Shown here piece after piece: positions 20,820 through 33,289 of a stretch of 64,000 nucleotides of DNA (positions within the stretch are counted from its first letter, which is position 1; each line of letters starts with the position of its first letter). A program made the translations under genes and the position numbers. Under the pieces are notes generated by a model that saw nothing but the letters and a program-made list of their open reading frames with translations, ran no database searches and was not told where the DNA came from. This DNA comes from Coix lacryma-jobi var. lacryma-jobi (Eukaryota; Streptophyta; Magnoliopsida; Poales; Poaceae), in contig CM019824.1 of the NCBI GenBank assembly GCA_009763385.1, positions 148,546,305-148,610,304 on the forward strand, in the 5' to 3' direction.

Positions 20820-23377
20820 TAAACATGACAATTTCTATCAAAAACCCAAAACCCGATGGGTAAAAACCCTATTAGGACAAGGGTATGACTATTTTTTACC
20901 CATGGATAAGTGAAAGGTCTGAATTAGCTAGAGGGATGAATAACCTAATTAAAAATCTACGAAAACACTTAGACAATGTTGAAGATTAGCAATACAAATA
21001 GTGAAGCTTTTTGCACTAGCCTAATATTATATATATATATATATATATTGTAAGTCACCTATCCAACAATTCTACCTAATATTCCTATGTCACTTAATTA
21101 ATTAGAGCTACACAAGAATATAGAAAAAGACAATAGCTCTCTAGCACAATTATGAAAAATACTAAAAAGCTAGTAAATAATCTAACTACACAACATAGAT
21201 AACTCAAGATTAACAACACAATAAAGATACTCAATGAAACTTGCTCAATTAGAATATAGATGCAATAAGTAAATAAGCTAGATGGAGAAGTATTTCGCCA
21301 AGTCTTCAGGATTGTCTTTGAAGTGCCAATCACCTAGAATACCGGGAGAAGACCAATCAGCAAGATAACCAAGAGACAATTACCACAATAACAATCACAA
21401 GAGACACGATGATTTATCTCATGGTTCATGTGCTTGTGGACACGCTACTTCCCATTGTGTCGACCAACTTTTGATGATTCGATGACTAATTGGTACCATG
21501 TCAAGCTCCACAAGTGCCACAAGAATCTACCACAAGAGAGATAGCTCAATTACACGAGCAATCCATTAGAGGTGTCTTTTACCACTCCGCGGGGATGAGG
21601 CCTAAATAACCCCTCACAATGAATCGGTGGTGGCTAAGAACAATCACCAACTCTTGCCAACTCCACCGAATGCTTCCAAGTCGTCTAGCACCGGCAAATA
21701 CCAAAAGTAAAAAAAACTCAAGGCCGATGCGAAGAACTAGTGCTACTAGAATAAAACACTTCCAAATCTTAGCACTAGATCACTCAATCTCACTTAGAAT
21801 CTACAAATCAAGTCAAAAAAGATGAGTGAAGAGGGTTGCCAAGACTCATAAGGATGCTAGAGTATCAAAATATGCAAGAGCAAGCACCCACTAGCCGCCC
21901 AACCCCCTTAAATAGCCCTTTCACAAAGGGCTAGTCGTTGGGCTGTGCAGAGGGGCATCAGACGCGCCTTTTGCGGGACATCGGACGCATGCTCCGATGT
22001 CATCCATGTGCCCTCTACTTTAAATGAGATCCGCCCGATCTCAATTGATATTTCCTTCACGCGCTCTGTTGCGGAGCATCGGACGTGACTATGCCTCGGC
22101 ATCATATGTGTCCGGTGATCTGAACCAAAATTTCGCACCTTACTAGATCATCATCGAGTGCACGCATGACACGCGCTAGGCACAGCGTCCGATGGCTATC
22201 CAAAGAAGAACTAGCTAGAGACGATGCTTCTCTGACTACTGCTACTCATTGGAAGCAGTGCAACCAGCCTCGCTGGAGAGTCCGATGCATCGTGTCCAAC
22301 TGCCTCAGCCTCGGGGGAGGCATTGGACGCGTCTGACCCCCACCAGGGGCGCGTCCAATGCTCCATGGGCAGCTTTATCTCTTCTCCTTTCGACTTCTGT
22401 TTTTCACTCTTGCTTCCATGTGTCAACACCAAAGTGTTTCACCACTTGTGCACGTGTGTTAGCTTTTTAAAGCATTTTAAGGGGTTTTGTTAGTCACTCA
22501 CTAGATCTAATGCATCAACCTGTTAGAGATCATCTAGTGACACTTGAACACCACATAAGCTGTGAATATCTCCTCTTATAGTACGATTGTTTATCCTAAA
22601 TATGATCACACTCACTAAGTGACTTGATCACCAAACCAAAGAGGCTTATAGATTATACCTTTACCTTCAGGCCTCTTTATTTCTCCTCTTCTTTTTCCTA
22701 TTCTTCATCTCACCAAATGTGGAACACTTGATCACTTGAGTGTTTGTGGTCGTCACCATCTCATTCATGAATACCGTCTTGCTAGCTCCACCACTTGACT
22801 TGGTCCTAATCCATCTCATGAGCTACACACATGCTTAGCGACAGGATTAGACCAAATAAGTTTCATCAATTATCCAAAACCAAACTAGGGCTTTTAGTAA
22901 GTTAATGGGAAAATAAATCTTACCCAACGGGTAATATAGGTAAGGTATGAGATTGCACTGACCGTACCCGTTAACCCATGAATAAATTGAAACCGATTCA
23001 ATATGTAGAAATCATGGGTCAAAAGTTACCACTCTATAATCCAAGCTTAATAATACTTAAATTGTATGTGAAATTTGTTCATGTAGCTTATTTGTTTGAT
23101 GGATTTACTATTGATTTGTAAATTGTGATGTTTTGGCCAGAACTATAGGTGTCTGATATATTGATATATGTAATTTTATAAATTATAAATATTCTTACTC
23201 ATGGATAATTCTGGCGTACCCGACTATCTATTACCCGCATGAGTAAGGGGTACCAGAAAAAAACTCGTACCCAAACATAATAGGTATATATGAATAAATT
23301 AATAAATAAAATATTTTTTTATAGATAAAGATATAAACAGCACATATCCCGTGTGTAATTACTCATTGACATCTTTA
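20820..23377. mobile_element. hAT-like non-autonomous element, copy A (split by a solo LTR)
   Basis: The ends TAAACATGACAATTTC and ATTGACATCTTTA are inverted repeats. They are flanked by GTTTCATC (20812-20819) and TTTTCACC (23378-23385), which match at 6 of 8 positions as expected for a decayed hAT duplication. The sequence outside the inserted LTR (20820-20910 and 22897-23377) aligns along its length with copy B at 28889-29394. No transposase is present. It ends roughly 60 bp upstream of the likely leader of the 965-residue protein gene. Confidence 0.68.
20911..22896 (-). mobile_element. Copia-type solo LTR inside hAT copy A
   Basis: The plus-strand left end is TGAAAGGTCTGAATTAGCTA and the right end AACTAGGGCTTTTA. 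Grass copia LTRs of the SIRE type typically run TGAAAGCCCTAGTTTGG to CTAGCCATTAGGACCTTTCA on the other strand. Flanks ATAAG (20906-20910) and GTAAG (22897-22901) agree at 4 of 5 positions. Copy B of the hAT-like element is uninterrupted at this point, confirming the boundaries. The interior has repeated TCGGACGC/TCCGATGC motifs (21950-22350) and a (TA) run at 21029-21049. Confidence 0.75.
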
Positions 23378-23439
23378 TTTTCACCCCGTCTTAGCGTTCT
23401 CCTCCCGTTCTAAACCCAAAGCCAGTTTGTCTCGCACCG

Positions 23440-23703
23440 TCGTCGTACTGAAGCCGTCTTTGCTAATTGCTCACTCCACCGGGCCATATCATCCTAGCCC
23501 ATGGCGCACCGCGAAACCAAAATCTCGCAATCCTAATCAACCCCAGCGACCTAGCGCCGTCGTCGCTCGATCCCGCCCCGTCGCGCCGGGCCCCCCAGAG
23601 GGTCGCAGGTCGCAGGCCATCGCGAGCAGCTGGGGGTTCCGCTCCGACCCGAATCCGAGCCTCCCGCAGGACGCAGCGGGTCTCGTTTCCGGACTCATAG
23701 CAG
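23440..23703 (+). other. 5' untranslated exon of the 965-residue protein gene
   Basis: A GC-rich leader ends at a donor GTAATC (23704). The acceptor TTTGCAG ends at 23956, giving a 253 bp leader intron. Reading back from the coding exon, an in-frame TAG precedes the splice junction, so this exon is non-coding. The upstream limit is approximate. Confidence 0.55.
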
Positions 23704-23992
23704 GTAATCGCGGAAACCCCTCTCCTCCTCCTCCTCCTCTTTGGTAGCTCGGTCTGTGGCGATGCTACTACGATTGGTTTGATCCCTGCTTAGTTTTGAT
23801 CTAGGGTTTGGATTTTTTGAGGTGATTTCAGCGGGCCAATCGCGTTACCGCTTGTGCCCTGCGTGTGCGTGGTTTTGTTTTGGTTTTAATTGGGCGCTGA
23901 CTGTCGAGAGCTCGACTGTTGGTTGACAAGGTCTGATTGGAATTTGAACTTTGCAGGAAGTTTCGCGCGAGGGATTGATTCCGGAGCTAGAG

Positions 23993-26900
23993 ATGTACGG
24001 GCAGGGAGGGAGCTTCAATCCACACTATCGCCATGGCGCGCCGCCGCCCCAGCAGCAAGCTGGGGTGATTGGGTCCTTTACCCAGCAACCTGTGCCACCG
24101 CCGCCAGCACCATACCCACAGCACCCTGGATTGCGGCCTCCCCCTCGGCCGTACCAGCATGGCGTGCTGCCACCTCAGAACCAGCCATACCCCTTTGCGC
24201 AGCATGGTCAGATGCACCAGATGCCAATGCTGCCGCAGCAGAGAGGTTATGCACCGATACCAATGCCAGGGATGCTGCCTCCTCAACAAGCTATGCATCA
24301 GGCCCCTCCGCAGTATCCGCCCCTCCCTCCACCGCCACCTCGGCCATCTGGCTTTGTTCACGATAATGTGCTGCCTCCATCTGCCCCGCCGCCTTCTCCT
24401 CCTCCTCCACCTCCACCACCACCAGCATCACAGTCTCCTCCTCACACACCTGTTGTTGCACAGTCATGGGACGCAAAGGCAGTAGCAAAAGAAGACACAT
24501 CTGATGGTGGTCGTTTTGCCAAAACTCCGGAAGCAGCTACTCAGCTAATTGTTTCTGATGACTCAGATATGGATATGGATGGTTAGCACTCCCCTTTCCC
24601 TCCTCCCCCATCGCAGTACAGTGATACTATTACTCTATTTGAAGCTTGCACTTTATTCACACTGCTGCATTTGGCGTTGCAGTAATGACAACTGATAGTT
24701 CATATGATGAAAAACATCACTGTGCATCAATGCTGTACTCGACTTTGGCGTTTCAGCTTAATTTTCACTTCATCATGTTTCTAAACATTTATTTTTATCA
24801 TGGAAATTTCCAGGGGATGAGGATTCTCCATCAAGGCAGCCCCTTACCCCAGAGAATTCTTCACTCGTCTCTGCTCAATGTACTGGAAATGTTGATGCGT
24901 CGAAGTCTATCAGTGACGTTTCAAGCCCTGGCAAGGATTTGCCACCTGGTAGTGGGGAGAATGCTAAAACTGCACATGCAACTGAGGACGGCGGGAGTGC
25001 ATTCCAACTAATACAAGGTTATGCCTCCGACGACGGTGCAAATGAGGCTGATGCTGGTCCTGAGGCTGCCAGCACCCTCGGGATATTGCCTGAAGATAAC
25101 ATGCACAGTCATTCAAGTGATAGAAATACTGAGGTTGATTATCAGAAACATGTTAATGCAAAAGGAAATGTGAATACCCCTCATGGCACTGAGCAAAATG
25201 GTAAGGCTGAAAATTATCATCTGAAGTATGAGAGCAACCCAGTTAAGCATGACACAGATGTGCTTGGGCATCTGGCCAAAGAAGATACAAGTGACAGTGA
25301 ATTTGAGGGAGGTCAAAGTAGTAAAAGGCATGGGAGGAGACAAAAGAAACGAACCCGGAGCAAGTCACCTCAGGATAGAAGTGGTAGTCCAGTTGGGGCA
25401 AACAAGTGCAGCCCATCCCAAAGGTATGATGCCTTGTACCTTAGTGAACTTTAAATAGATGCATCAGTTCATCTGTGTAATTGTGTTTCTGTATTTTAGA
25501 TTTGTTGTAAGTTATGGCATTCGATATGTATTTCTTGCTCCCTTTGGAAGTATAACAGTTAAATTTCTTTCAGTTCCTCACCTGGAAAGCAGAGTAGGCC
25601 ACCATTTGTTAAGCGGGTTCATCCTGCTGGTGATGGCAATGATTCAGGAGGTAAAGTTGCTCAGCAAGAGGGCCTGGCGTTGACATCAAAATTGGATAGT
25701 TCTTCTAATGATTTAATTGTCAAAGTGGAAGATAATGCTTCGTTTGATGTTGCCCTTGGGCAGCATTGTCACAGTGACAATTTAATATCTGAGCATTCGC
25801 AACCAGTGGCTGCTTCTGCTGATAGTCGTAAGATGGAAAGGCCATGCCCCCCATCGGAATCTCGATCAGACTTAAATATGTCTTCATCAGCAGGTGACCC
25901 AATTCTTATAAGCCAACCTGATGTAGGTGTCCCATATATGTCTGTACAAACTACGAAGAGCTCAATGGCATCTGATCATCTCCAGCCTCATCCTCAGAGT
26001 TTGTGTCCTCCTGAACACATGCCATCCTCAAATATGATTCAGCTACCAGGACAACCAACATTTGCAACATCAGAGTTCCCTCAAATGCAGTTCCAGCATA
26101 AAGTTATTGCACCAGCAAATGAGTTCCTGCAGAACCAGATGAGAAGCTACCCTCCACAAGATGTGTCTCATCCTAGACCATTCGGTTTACATCATCATAC
26201 TGTCCCACCAGTAATTCCTTCGAACCAGCAGCCTTCTACCATTCCTGTTGAGAATGCTCCAGTACCTCATCCAGACAGATGGTCAGAATATTCTGGTGGT
26301 GTAGGTCTATCTTATTCATCTCATCAGCCTCTATATGGTCAGCGCCAACCTCCTGGGAATCTGGATTCAGGAAGTAACTTGGTTTATCCCTCTCTCCAGA
26401 GATTTCCATCAAACCTACCAGGAAGTAACAATCTTGGTCCCTTATCTGATGTCGATTTGACTAAATCGTCTATCAAACCCCACTACAATCCATTTGCATC
26501 TACCTTTGATAAAACAGATCCAAGTCTAGATATTGGGGCTCCTGTAAGCCCTAATGCAATTGGTTCTGCTTCCACAGCAGCAGAACACATGAAAACACTG
26601 TCTCCTTTTGGTCGATCCAGAACACATGCCCATGAAAGTTCTGCAGAACGTGTGCCCAATAAACGTCAGGAGTTTGCTTCTGGTGCTCCATATGATCCAT
26701 TGCTTGACAGTATTGAACCATCAAGCAGTTCAATCAATAAGGTAGATCTTCGTAAAGAGAAGAAGTGGAGTGCTGCTGATAGTCGTGATGCATCAAAACT
26801 TATGAACCTAGAAGTGGACAGTGAAAATATGCATGGACTGGGGGTTGTTGCTGAGTCAGAAGTTGAGGGACTTGGAGAGGTGGCAGTAGATACTGAGGCA

Positions 26901-28028
26901 GGTGTGGTGGAGAATGCAAGTCCTGAGTTTTTGGGTGCTAAAGACTGGAACTCAGATATCCCTGGCGATGTTGACAATGACCAAACATTGGACAAAAATA
27001 AGAAGGGTAAAGATTCCAGATCAATGAAGCTTTTTAAGATTGCTATTGCAGATTTTGTTAAGGAAGTTCTGAAGCCATCATGGAGGCAGGGTAACATGAG
27101 CAAAGAGGCTTTCAAAACTATTGTCAGGAAAACAGTTGATAAGGTTTCTAATTCAGTCCCTAGCAGTCATATTCCGAAAACACCTGCCAAGATTAAACAT
27201 TATGTACAATCCTCTCAAAAGAAGGTGACCAAATTAGTAATGGTATGTCTATCATCACATGTCTAGAATATTGGTTATTTGCGTAATATTGTTTCTGTTC
27301 ATATGTTTGTAGCATCATGTGACAATACGTTAGGCAATAGTCTTGTTCATGGCATGTGATCTGTTTAGTACCTGAACATCGTGGAGAAGTGGAAATTATG
27401 CCATGCCCTTGATATTTGATACTGAGAAACACAAGTCACAATTAGTTGGTATCATGCTATTAAGCTCCTAAGCTCTGATGTTCTGAAGTCTGTGTTATGT
27501 TGTCATCCAGCCATTTGGTAATTATTCAGTGGAGTTTGGCAACATATCTTTAGATTTTTGTGTGAAATATCCATTCTGGTAATGTCACTTAATTGAGTAT
27601 ATTGTCTACATTTATCTTGTTTGGTCATGATATGGCAATAATTTGTTTCATCACTTGGACTGACATCTTGATTTAAGTCTCTGAATTCCATCATGGGATT
27701 CAAAATCTGTCTGGATCAATAGGCCCCACATAAGTGGATGACATACATGCCAAGTTAGAAATGTTTCAAGCTATCTGATTCTGTGCTTGCAAGTTTTAAG
27801 CTCACATACTTTTGCTTGAATGAGAAAGCTTTGTATCACACTGTTTAGATAAGAAAATATGATTCAGCCCCCAAATCTGATATTTCTAAATCAACGGTAC
27901 CATATTCTCCTTTAGCTCTCTACCATGCTATTTTCTTGTTCAGCACATGATTGTTTCAATAAATATCTGGCTCCACTGACTTGTTTTATTTTCTTCAGGG
28001 GTATGTCGACAAGTATGTGAAGCTATAG
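23993..28028 (+). CDS. 965-residue proline-rich nuclear-type protein with a C3H38/55-like C-terminal domain
   Basis: Four coding exons join in frame: 23993-24581, 24814-25423, 25574-27242 and 27999-28028. With the leader exon this makes a five-exon gene. All introns are GT-AG and the stop is TAG. The N-terminus (about 1-160) is rich in Pro, Gln and Tyr with poly-Pro runs. The middle has acidic and Ser-rich stretches and a basic KRHGRRQKKRTRSKSPQDR segment, a probable nuclear localisation signal of SR flavour. The last ~90 residues form a conserved helical domain (FKIAIADFVKEVLKPSWRQG, SKEAFKTIVRKTVDKV, KLVMGYVDKYVKL). I know this C-terminal domain from plant CCCH zinc-finger proteins of the C3H38/C3H55 kind. 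No CCCH finger is visible here, so this may be a finger-less member or a finger exon may be missing. RNA-related nuclear function is inferred. The exon structure is well supported. Confidence 0.82.
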
Positions 28029-28888
28029 AGTATTGGGGCATTGTGCTGAGCCAATCAGAGCAGTTAAGGTTCTAGAGTCTGTGCTGCATTCTACTAAATG
28101 AGGCTGCAAATTGGGTAATCTTTCAGCATGAAACGGTTGTTCCACAGTAAGGTAGTTTGCTCTAGTTCTGCAGGAAATGCTGTATTTTATAGGAGTCACT
28201 TGTTTAGGTGTGCTTCCAGTATTGATAACTTGCAGCCTGATTTCTTGTACCTTCTACCTTGTAAGGTATGCCCTTGCTCTTTTGCCAATGTGATATTTCC
28301 ATTCTTCCTCAGCATGGGATAATAGGGCAATCAATTGAAGTTGCGCACTATTTGTGTGAACATGCTGCTGAAGGAACTTTGTTTCTTAATGGTGAAATAT
28401 GCACTGAGAGCTGTAAGGCTTAACAAATTTTTGACTTCTCGCATTCTTCAACGTGGCTCTTTTAGACTGGTTATTGTTTGATGGCTGTAGTTCTGTGAGT
28501 CGATTAATGGATCGTAATGATCTGTGAGGTATGATGCACTCACGCTACCAGCATGTATGCCGTATGGTTTTATGGTTATATAAAGCGCGCTGATCACTCG
28601 ATAATTTATGTCCGTATGCATGCATATGTATCTATAGTTGCTGATCATTTAAGTCCAATTTTGAATTCTGGAACTTTTCTGTTTCCAGTGTTTTTTTCTA
28701 CGAAAATCATCTGATGTTTATAAAGTTTCTGTATAATTTGTGTGGAATTCCTGCGTTCTAAAGGCCTCAGTTATTTGAGTCTGTCAGCATCAGTATGGAG
28801 GATCAGCAAAAGGCAGGCTATCTTTTTATTTGCCGTCATGTATGATGTATCAGAAACATAGGAGTGCTGATAGGAGCAGTGAGGTGAC
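28029..28888 (+). other. 3' UTR and downstream flank
   Basis: AT-rich sequence follows the TAG stop. No further coding exon is supported; the 64-codon open frame at 28128-28322 shows no family. The transcript end cannot be fixed. Confidence 0.4.
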
Positions 28889-29394
28889 TAAAGATGGCAA
28901 TTTCTGCGTGAAACCGGATGGATAAAAATCCTATTTTACCTATGGGAAGTTAATAGGAAAAAAGTCTTACTAGCAGCGGGTAATGTGGGTAAGGATATGA
29001 AACTGTATTGTTTGTATCCGTTAACCATGAGGAAATTGAACCTGATTCAATATGTAGAAATCATGGGTCAAAAGTTACCACCTTACTACACAAGCTTAAT
29101 AATACTTAAATTGTATGTGAATTTTATTCATGTAGCTTTTGTTTGATGAATTTACTATTGATTTGTAAATTGTGATTTTGGTTGGAACTGAGAGTCTGAT
29201 ATATTAATATATGTAATTTTGAATTGTAAATACCCTTGCTCTTGGGTAACCCACGGGGTTACCCGCATGGGCAAGGGTATAAGAAATAATTCTTATGCGA
29301 ACATGAGTATGTGCAAAATAGTGGGTAAAATATTTTCGTAGGTAAGAGTATTGACAACACATACCCAATGAGTAATTACCCATTGTCATCTTTA
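28889..29394. mobile_element. hAT-like non-autonomous element, copy B
   Basis: A 506 bp element with ends TAAAGATGGCAATTTC and ATTGTCATCTTTA, flanked by GAGGTGAC and AAGGTCAT (5 of 8 matches). It aligns along its length with copy A, for example at TTCAATATGTAGAAATCATG and GGGTCAAAAGTTACCAC. It is uninterrupted and non-coding. Confidence 0.68.
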
Positions 29395-30600
29395 AAGGTC
29401 ATATATACTTCTAGTTATAAGGGCATGCACATCACATGGACAGCCAGATCAGATAACTAAATAGATAGGATGGACAGTTAGATTGTCTTTTTTTTTTTTT
29501 TTGACAAGTCAGTCAGATTGTGTTTGGTTCTCATTCAATTTCTAGTCTGGCTAGCTTTTAGAGCCAGGCTAGATTTGCCAGCTTGGCATAAGCTAATAGT
29601 CACTTGTTTAGTTGGATTGATTGCTCATGCCTGGCTAAGTTTTGGTACGTTTAGTTAGCTGGTTTTACTTGAATAGAATCACCTCCTCTTTGATCAGGTA
29701 AGTTATCTCCTTTGAAGCGTACCATCGGCATCACCCTCGCAGCTCTGGCAGATCGAAGAGCATGGCGCACCAGTGTTGGTGGGCTGGGGTTGAGCGAGAG
29801 CGAGCGCAAGCGTGGCTATAGGGAAATGCCGGATCCCCTCGTATCTTTCCACCTGGCCTGGCTTCAAGCATGATCGGTGCATTGCTATTGCTAGGGCCTG
29901 GCCTAGAGGCCTGCTCAACCAATCAAACATGTCCCAGGTTGCCTGGACGCGGGGAAACAGCCCCATATCTCGTACAACCCACAATTGTCTGCAAATGATT
30001 TAATGGTTACATATAAATATATAATTATGATCAATTATGAATATATCATTTTAGTATTACCATTGTGTTACTGTTTGATACAACATGATTTCCACCTACG
30101 AACAACCAAAGGTTACAAATATTCATACTACAATTATATAATTATAAAGAATTCTCTTTCACCCACGAGTAAACAAAGAGCCTTCCTAGCATTCTTTTTT
30201 CAGCTGAATATTCAGCTTGCTATGGCCTATGGGTCTGGGACATGATCATATCAGCTTCACGGCAGCAGCATGCACGCAGCAGGAAAAATGACCAAAACTG
30301 CTACTAGGCATTGAACATAATCTAATTTGACTAAGACAAAATTATATATTTGCTAGAATGATCTATAAAGCCATGACATAGTTAATTTTCAAGTTGCCTT
30401 CACTTTCTCGTAACTCTTTCTGTGCGGCTTACAAGATGTATTTATAAGACAGACTGACTATAGTCAAATACAGAAATAAATCCGCTAAATATATAACCCG
30501 GACCGTGGGTCTCCACACGTCCCCACAGGACTCACGTTAAAGAATTCGGATCATACTCCAACAAGATTCACGAAGGCTATGACCGAGAGATTCATTGACA
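29395..30600. other. Intergenic sequence, no gene recognised
   Basis: AT-rich with a 15 bp poly-T near 29489. A possible element with TGTTTGGTT-type ends spans about 29522-29935, but the inverted repeat is weak. Short open frames show no protein family. Confidence 0.35.
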
Positions 30601-30889
30601 CTGCTGATATAAATCCTCATGTGCGGAGTCCAGGACCCATCAAAACTCTGGAAGTCACTAACTGTGCATTTGGTGCTATTCCGAACACGCCGCGGCCGTG
30701 GCCTGACGAGCACGTCTGTAAAGAGGAAAAGCCTAACGAGCATGAGCACGACCAGGAGCACAAGCACCTTGGTTTGGCTCCTCCGATATAAAGAGGAAAA
30801 GGCTATAATTTAAGATATAGTTTTATTTATGACTTACTCCGTATATCATATTATCTAGCACCACTCCGTGGCTTTACTCCATGTATCGA

Positions 30890-31520
30890 GTTATCACGTG
30901 CCACGCAACACAATGCAACGTGGTTGCGTCCTTGTGATCGCAAGAGCTGCGACAGGCTAGGTCGCTAGCCATCGGTGTGGGGTTTTGCCGTTTTACTTCG
31001 CTTTTCCTTGTGCGAGGGCCGCACCATGGGGCGGGCGGGCAGTTTGGTCTGGGCAACCCGACAACTACTCATGGCACAGTGTATACCTGTGCGGGCTAAT
31101 TTTTTGGTGAAAAGTGGTGTTAGGTATGCATGTGAAGAAGAAGATGGTACCTGAAATGTGACCAGCCAAGTTGGGTGGTGTCATCCTGACATGGTAGAAC
31201 GCGACACTGTTCCTTTTTATGAATGACGTGGCTTTGACTTTTTGCTCCTAAATGCGGTGGCACACTAGGTTGCTAGGTACACCGGGTCGTGCAGGGGTTT
31301 TGCTGTTTTGCTTCGCTTTTTCTTATGCAGGGGCTGCGTCGCAAAGCGGACATGCAGTTTGGTCTGGGCAACCCGACACGTACTAGCTGATGGCGTAAGG
31401 TATATCTGAGTGGGGCAAGTTTTTCGGTGGAAAGCTATGCATTAGGTAAGCGTGCAGAGAAGACGGTGGCATCTAAAGTATTGGTTGGTGTTGTCGTGAT
31501 GTGGTTTTGTCTTTTTTTAA
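30890..31520. repeat. ~330 bp tandem repeats, unit 1 (two copies)
   Basis: Copies near 30940 and 31255 share TTTTGCCGTTTTACTTCGCT, then GCAGTTTGGTCTGGGCAACC, a GTATACCTG segment, GACGGTGGCA or GATGGTACCT, and TGAATGACGTGGCTTTG. The family is unknown to me. It has no terminal repeats and no consistent coding frame. Confidence 0.7.
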
Positions 31521-32479
31521 TGTCGTGGCTCTGTCTTTTTGTTTGTAAATAATGCCAATCTCCTAACGATGACCTTTATTCTCGTGGTCCTCCATTCTTG
31601 GCCCCAGCCGAGCGCAACCGATCACTGCTGCTCGGAAGAGTCCCAAGGTGACGGTGTTAATTCCGTTAAGCAAACAACCTCTTAAAATGTAGCCAGTGTA
31701 CAAGGGCTTCCCATGGCTAGTGAAATTAAATAAATATTTTAACAATATCATTACAAATTAGGATTTCAGAGAAAATGTCTCACTTGCCATTCCAGTGTTA
31801 AAGATAGAAAATAGCTTGCACGTGAGCAACAACTTTCTTATACCAATCATACAATAAAATTAGAAGTTTGTTATTTCTTTTCTATAACCACCATACAATG
31901 GTTTTCTTTATCAATGGTAGCTCTCTTGCATTCATTCACGCATACAGCCTACACATAAACTAGATTTGATAGTGTCAAAGACAAGATGTTTAAAAACGGT
32001 AAGAGAAAAATAAAAGGAAGTTAGAATACACTTGATGTTCGGACCCATTTGGAACACAAAAATTTCACAACAATTATATAGGAATTTCCCAGAAATCACC
32101 TCATTTTTCATAGAAAAACACAGAAACAGGAAAAAAAAGTCATGTTCTAAAGGGCCTCAATTCTTTTTTTGGGCATTTCATGGATCTTTCAAGCGTATAA
32201 CATGTAATAATTGGTTAAAAGATTCCAAATATGTTAAAAATATTTAAGTTATAATTAAGTCGTCATAAATGAATAGAAAATAAGAAATGTAAACATGGCT
32301 TAAGAACGAAAGATATAATAGATAGTGAATATGTGGAAATGTTTCTTCTTTTGCGTTGAAATAATGTTAGGTTAAATAATAAAATGTATAGCGTACATAA
32401 GAGTTTATCTCCTCTCACATGGGACACGTTTCCATTTTTCCGCCGCTATTTCTTCACTGCTGGAGATCGAAAGGACCTT

Positions 32480-32590
32480 TGGTCTAAATAAAATTTTAGA
32501 GAGACCTTTCTTATGGTGTGTGAGATTCGAACTCAGTACCTCTCGCCTTACGCATAAACTTCTTACCAACTTAGCTGTACACCACATGTA
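32480..32590 (-). repeat. tRNA-derived SINE-like segment
   Basis: On the minus strand an A-box-like AGCTAAGTTGGTAAG is followed about 35 bp later by a B-box-like GAGTTCGAATCTC. This is the pol III promoter spacing of tRNA genes and tRNA-derived SINEs. It lacks a full tRNA fold. It is nested in the CACTA element. Confidence 0.5.
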
Positions 32591-32599
32591 ACAGAGTCC

Positions 32600-32880
32600 T
32601 AAGAGACTTGCTATCTTTGTTTTGTATGCTATATTTAGATTTTTAGAGTTAAAAAGTGAACTCCAACAGCTATGCTATCTTGTTTTGTAAAATAACAAGT
32701 TTGCTATTCCTAAAATCTCGCATGGTAAATATAGCTTGCATGCGTCACTAGCTATCTAGTATTGCTATAATAGAAAGACTGTTGGAGTTTTCTATTATTT
32801 TATAGATTTTTTTATTTTAGAGACTAGCTATATTATAGATTTAGCCATCCATTTTACCAACTCTCTTGGAGTTGCTCTAA
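32600..32880. mobile_element. MITE-like insertion within the small CACTA element
   Basis: AT-rich, non-coding DNA with a right end GGAGTTGCTCTA that resembles other MITE termini in the window, and an AGTCC repeat on both sides. Related internal motifs (GCTATCTTTGTTTTGTA and GCTATCTTGTTTTGTAA) repeat within it. Boundaries are approximate. Confidence 0.42.
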
Positions 32881-33289
32881 GTCCTGGTTGATAAGTCTTT
32901 GGTCCCGAACGCAATTTTTTATCGAGACTAAAACTCAGTTGATAGATGGACCAAAGGCCTCTTCTCTAGTAGTGCTTCTTTGACTAGTCTTAATTTTCTT
33001 AAATCTCTTGTAGGATATATTATTTTTTCCAGCAAGTGTGACGTGTGACTCTTCTTCTCCCCCCCTCCTCCTCCTATTTAGACTTCTTCCGCCGGATTTA
33101 TTGCCTCCCCCATCCACTGTCATCTCGTCATCGGCGTTCTGCTGCTCACTCAACTATCGTCTCAGATACCTTGCCAACATCCTTCCCTACTCCTTTGATC
33201 ATACCTCTAAACCAAAAAACATCAAGAATCAAACAAATCTCAAATACTTGAACCCACTAGACCGAGAAGACTATTTTTGTCGGAGATAA

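Larger units (their letters stand above)
32455..32974. mobile_element. Non-autonomous CACTA element
   Basis: It begins CACTGCTGGAGATCG and ends TTCTCTAGTAGTG, a CACTA-type inverted repeat, and is flanked by CTT (32452-32454 and 32975-32977). The paralogous unit 2 carries the empty site (CGCTATTTCTTCTTTGACTA near 36260), which confirms both boundaries and the 3 bp duplication. It contains a tRNA-like SINE segment and an AT-rich MITE. Confidence 0.85.

Noticed and set aside
29522..29935. Possible TIR element with TGTTTGGTT / AACCAATCAAACA ends
   Set aside because: The inverted repeat is short and imperfect and no target duplication could be read.
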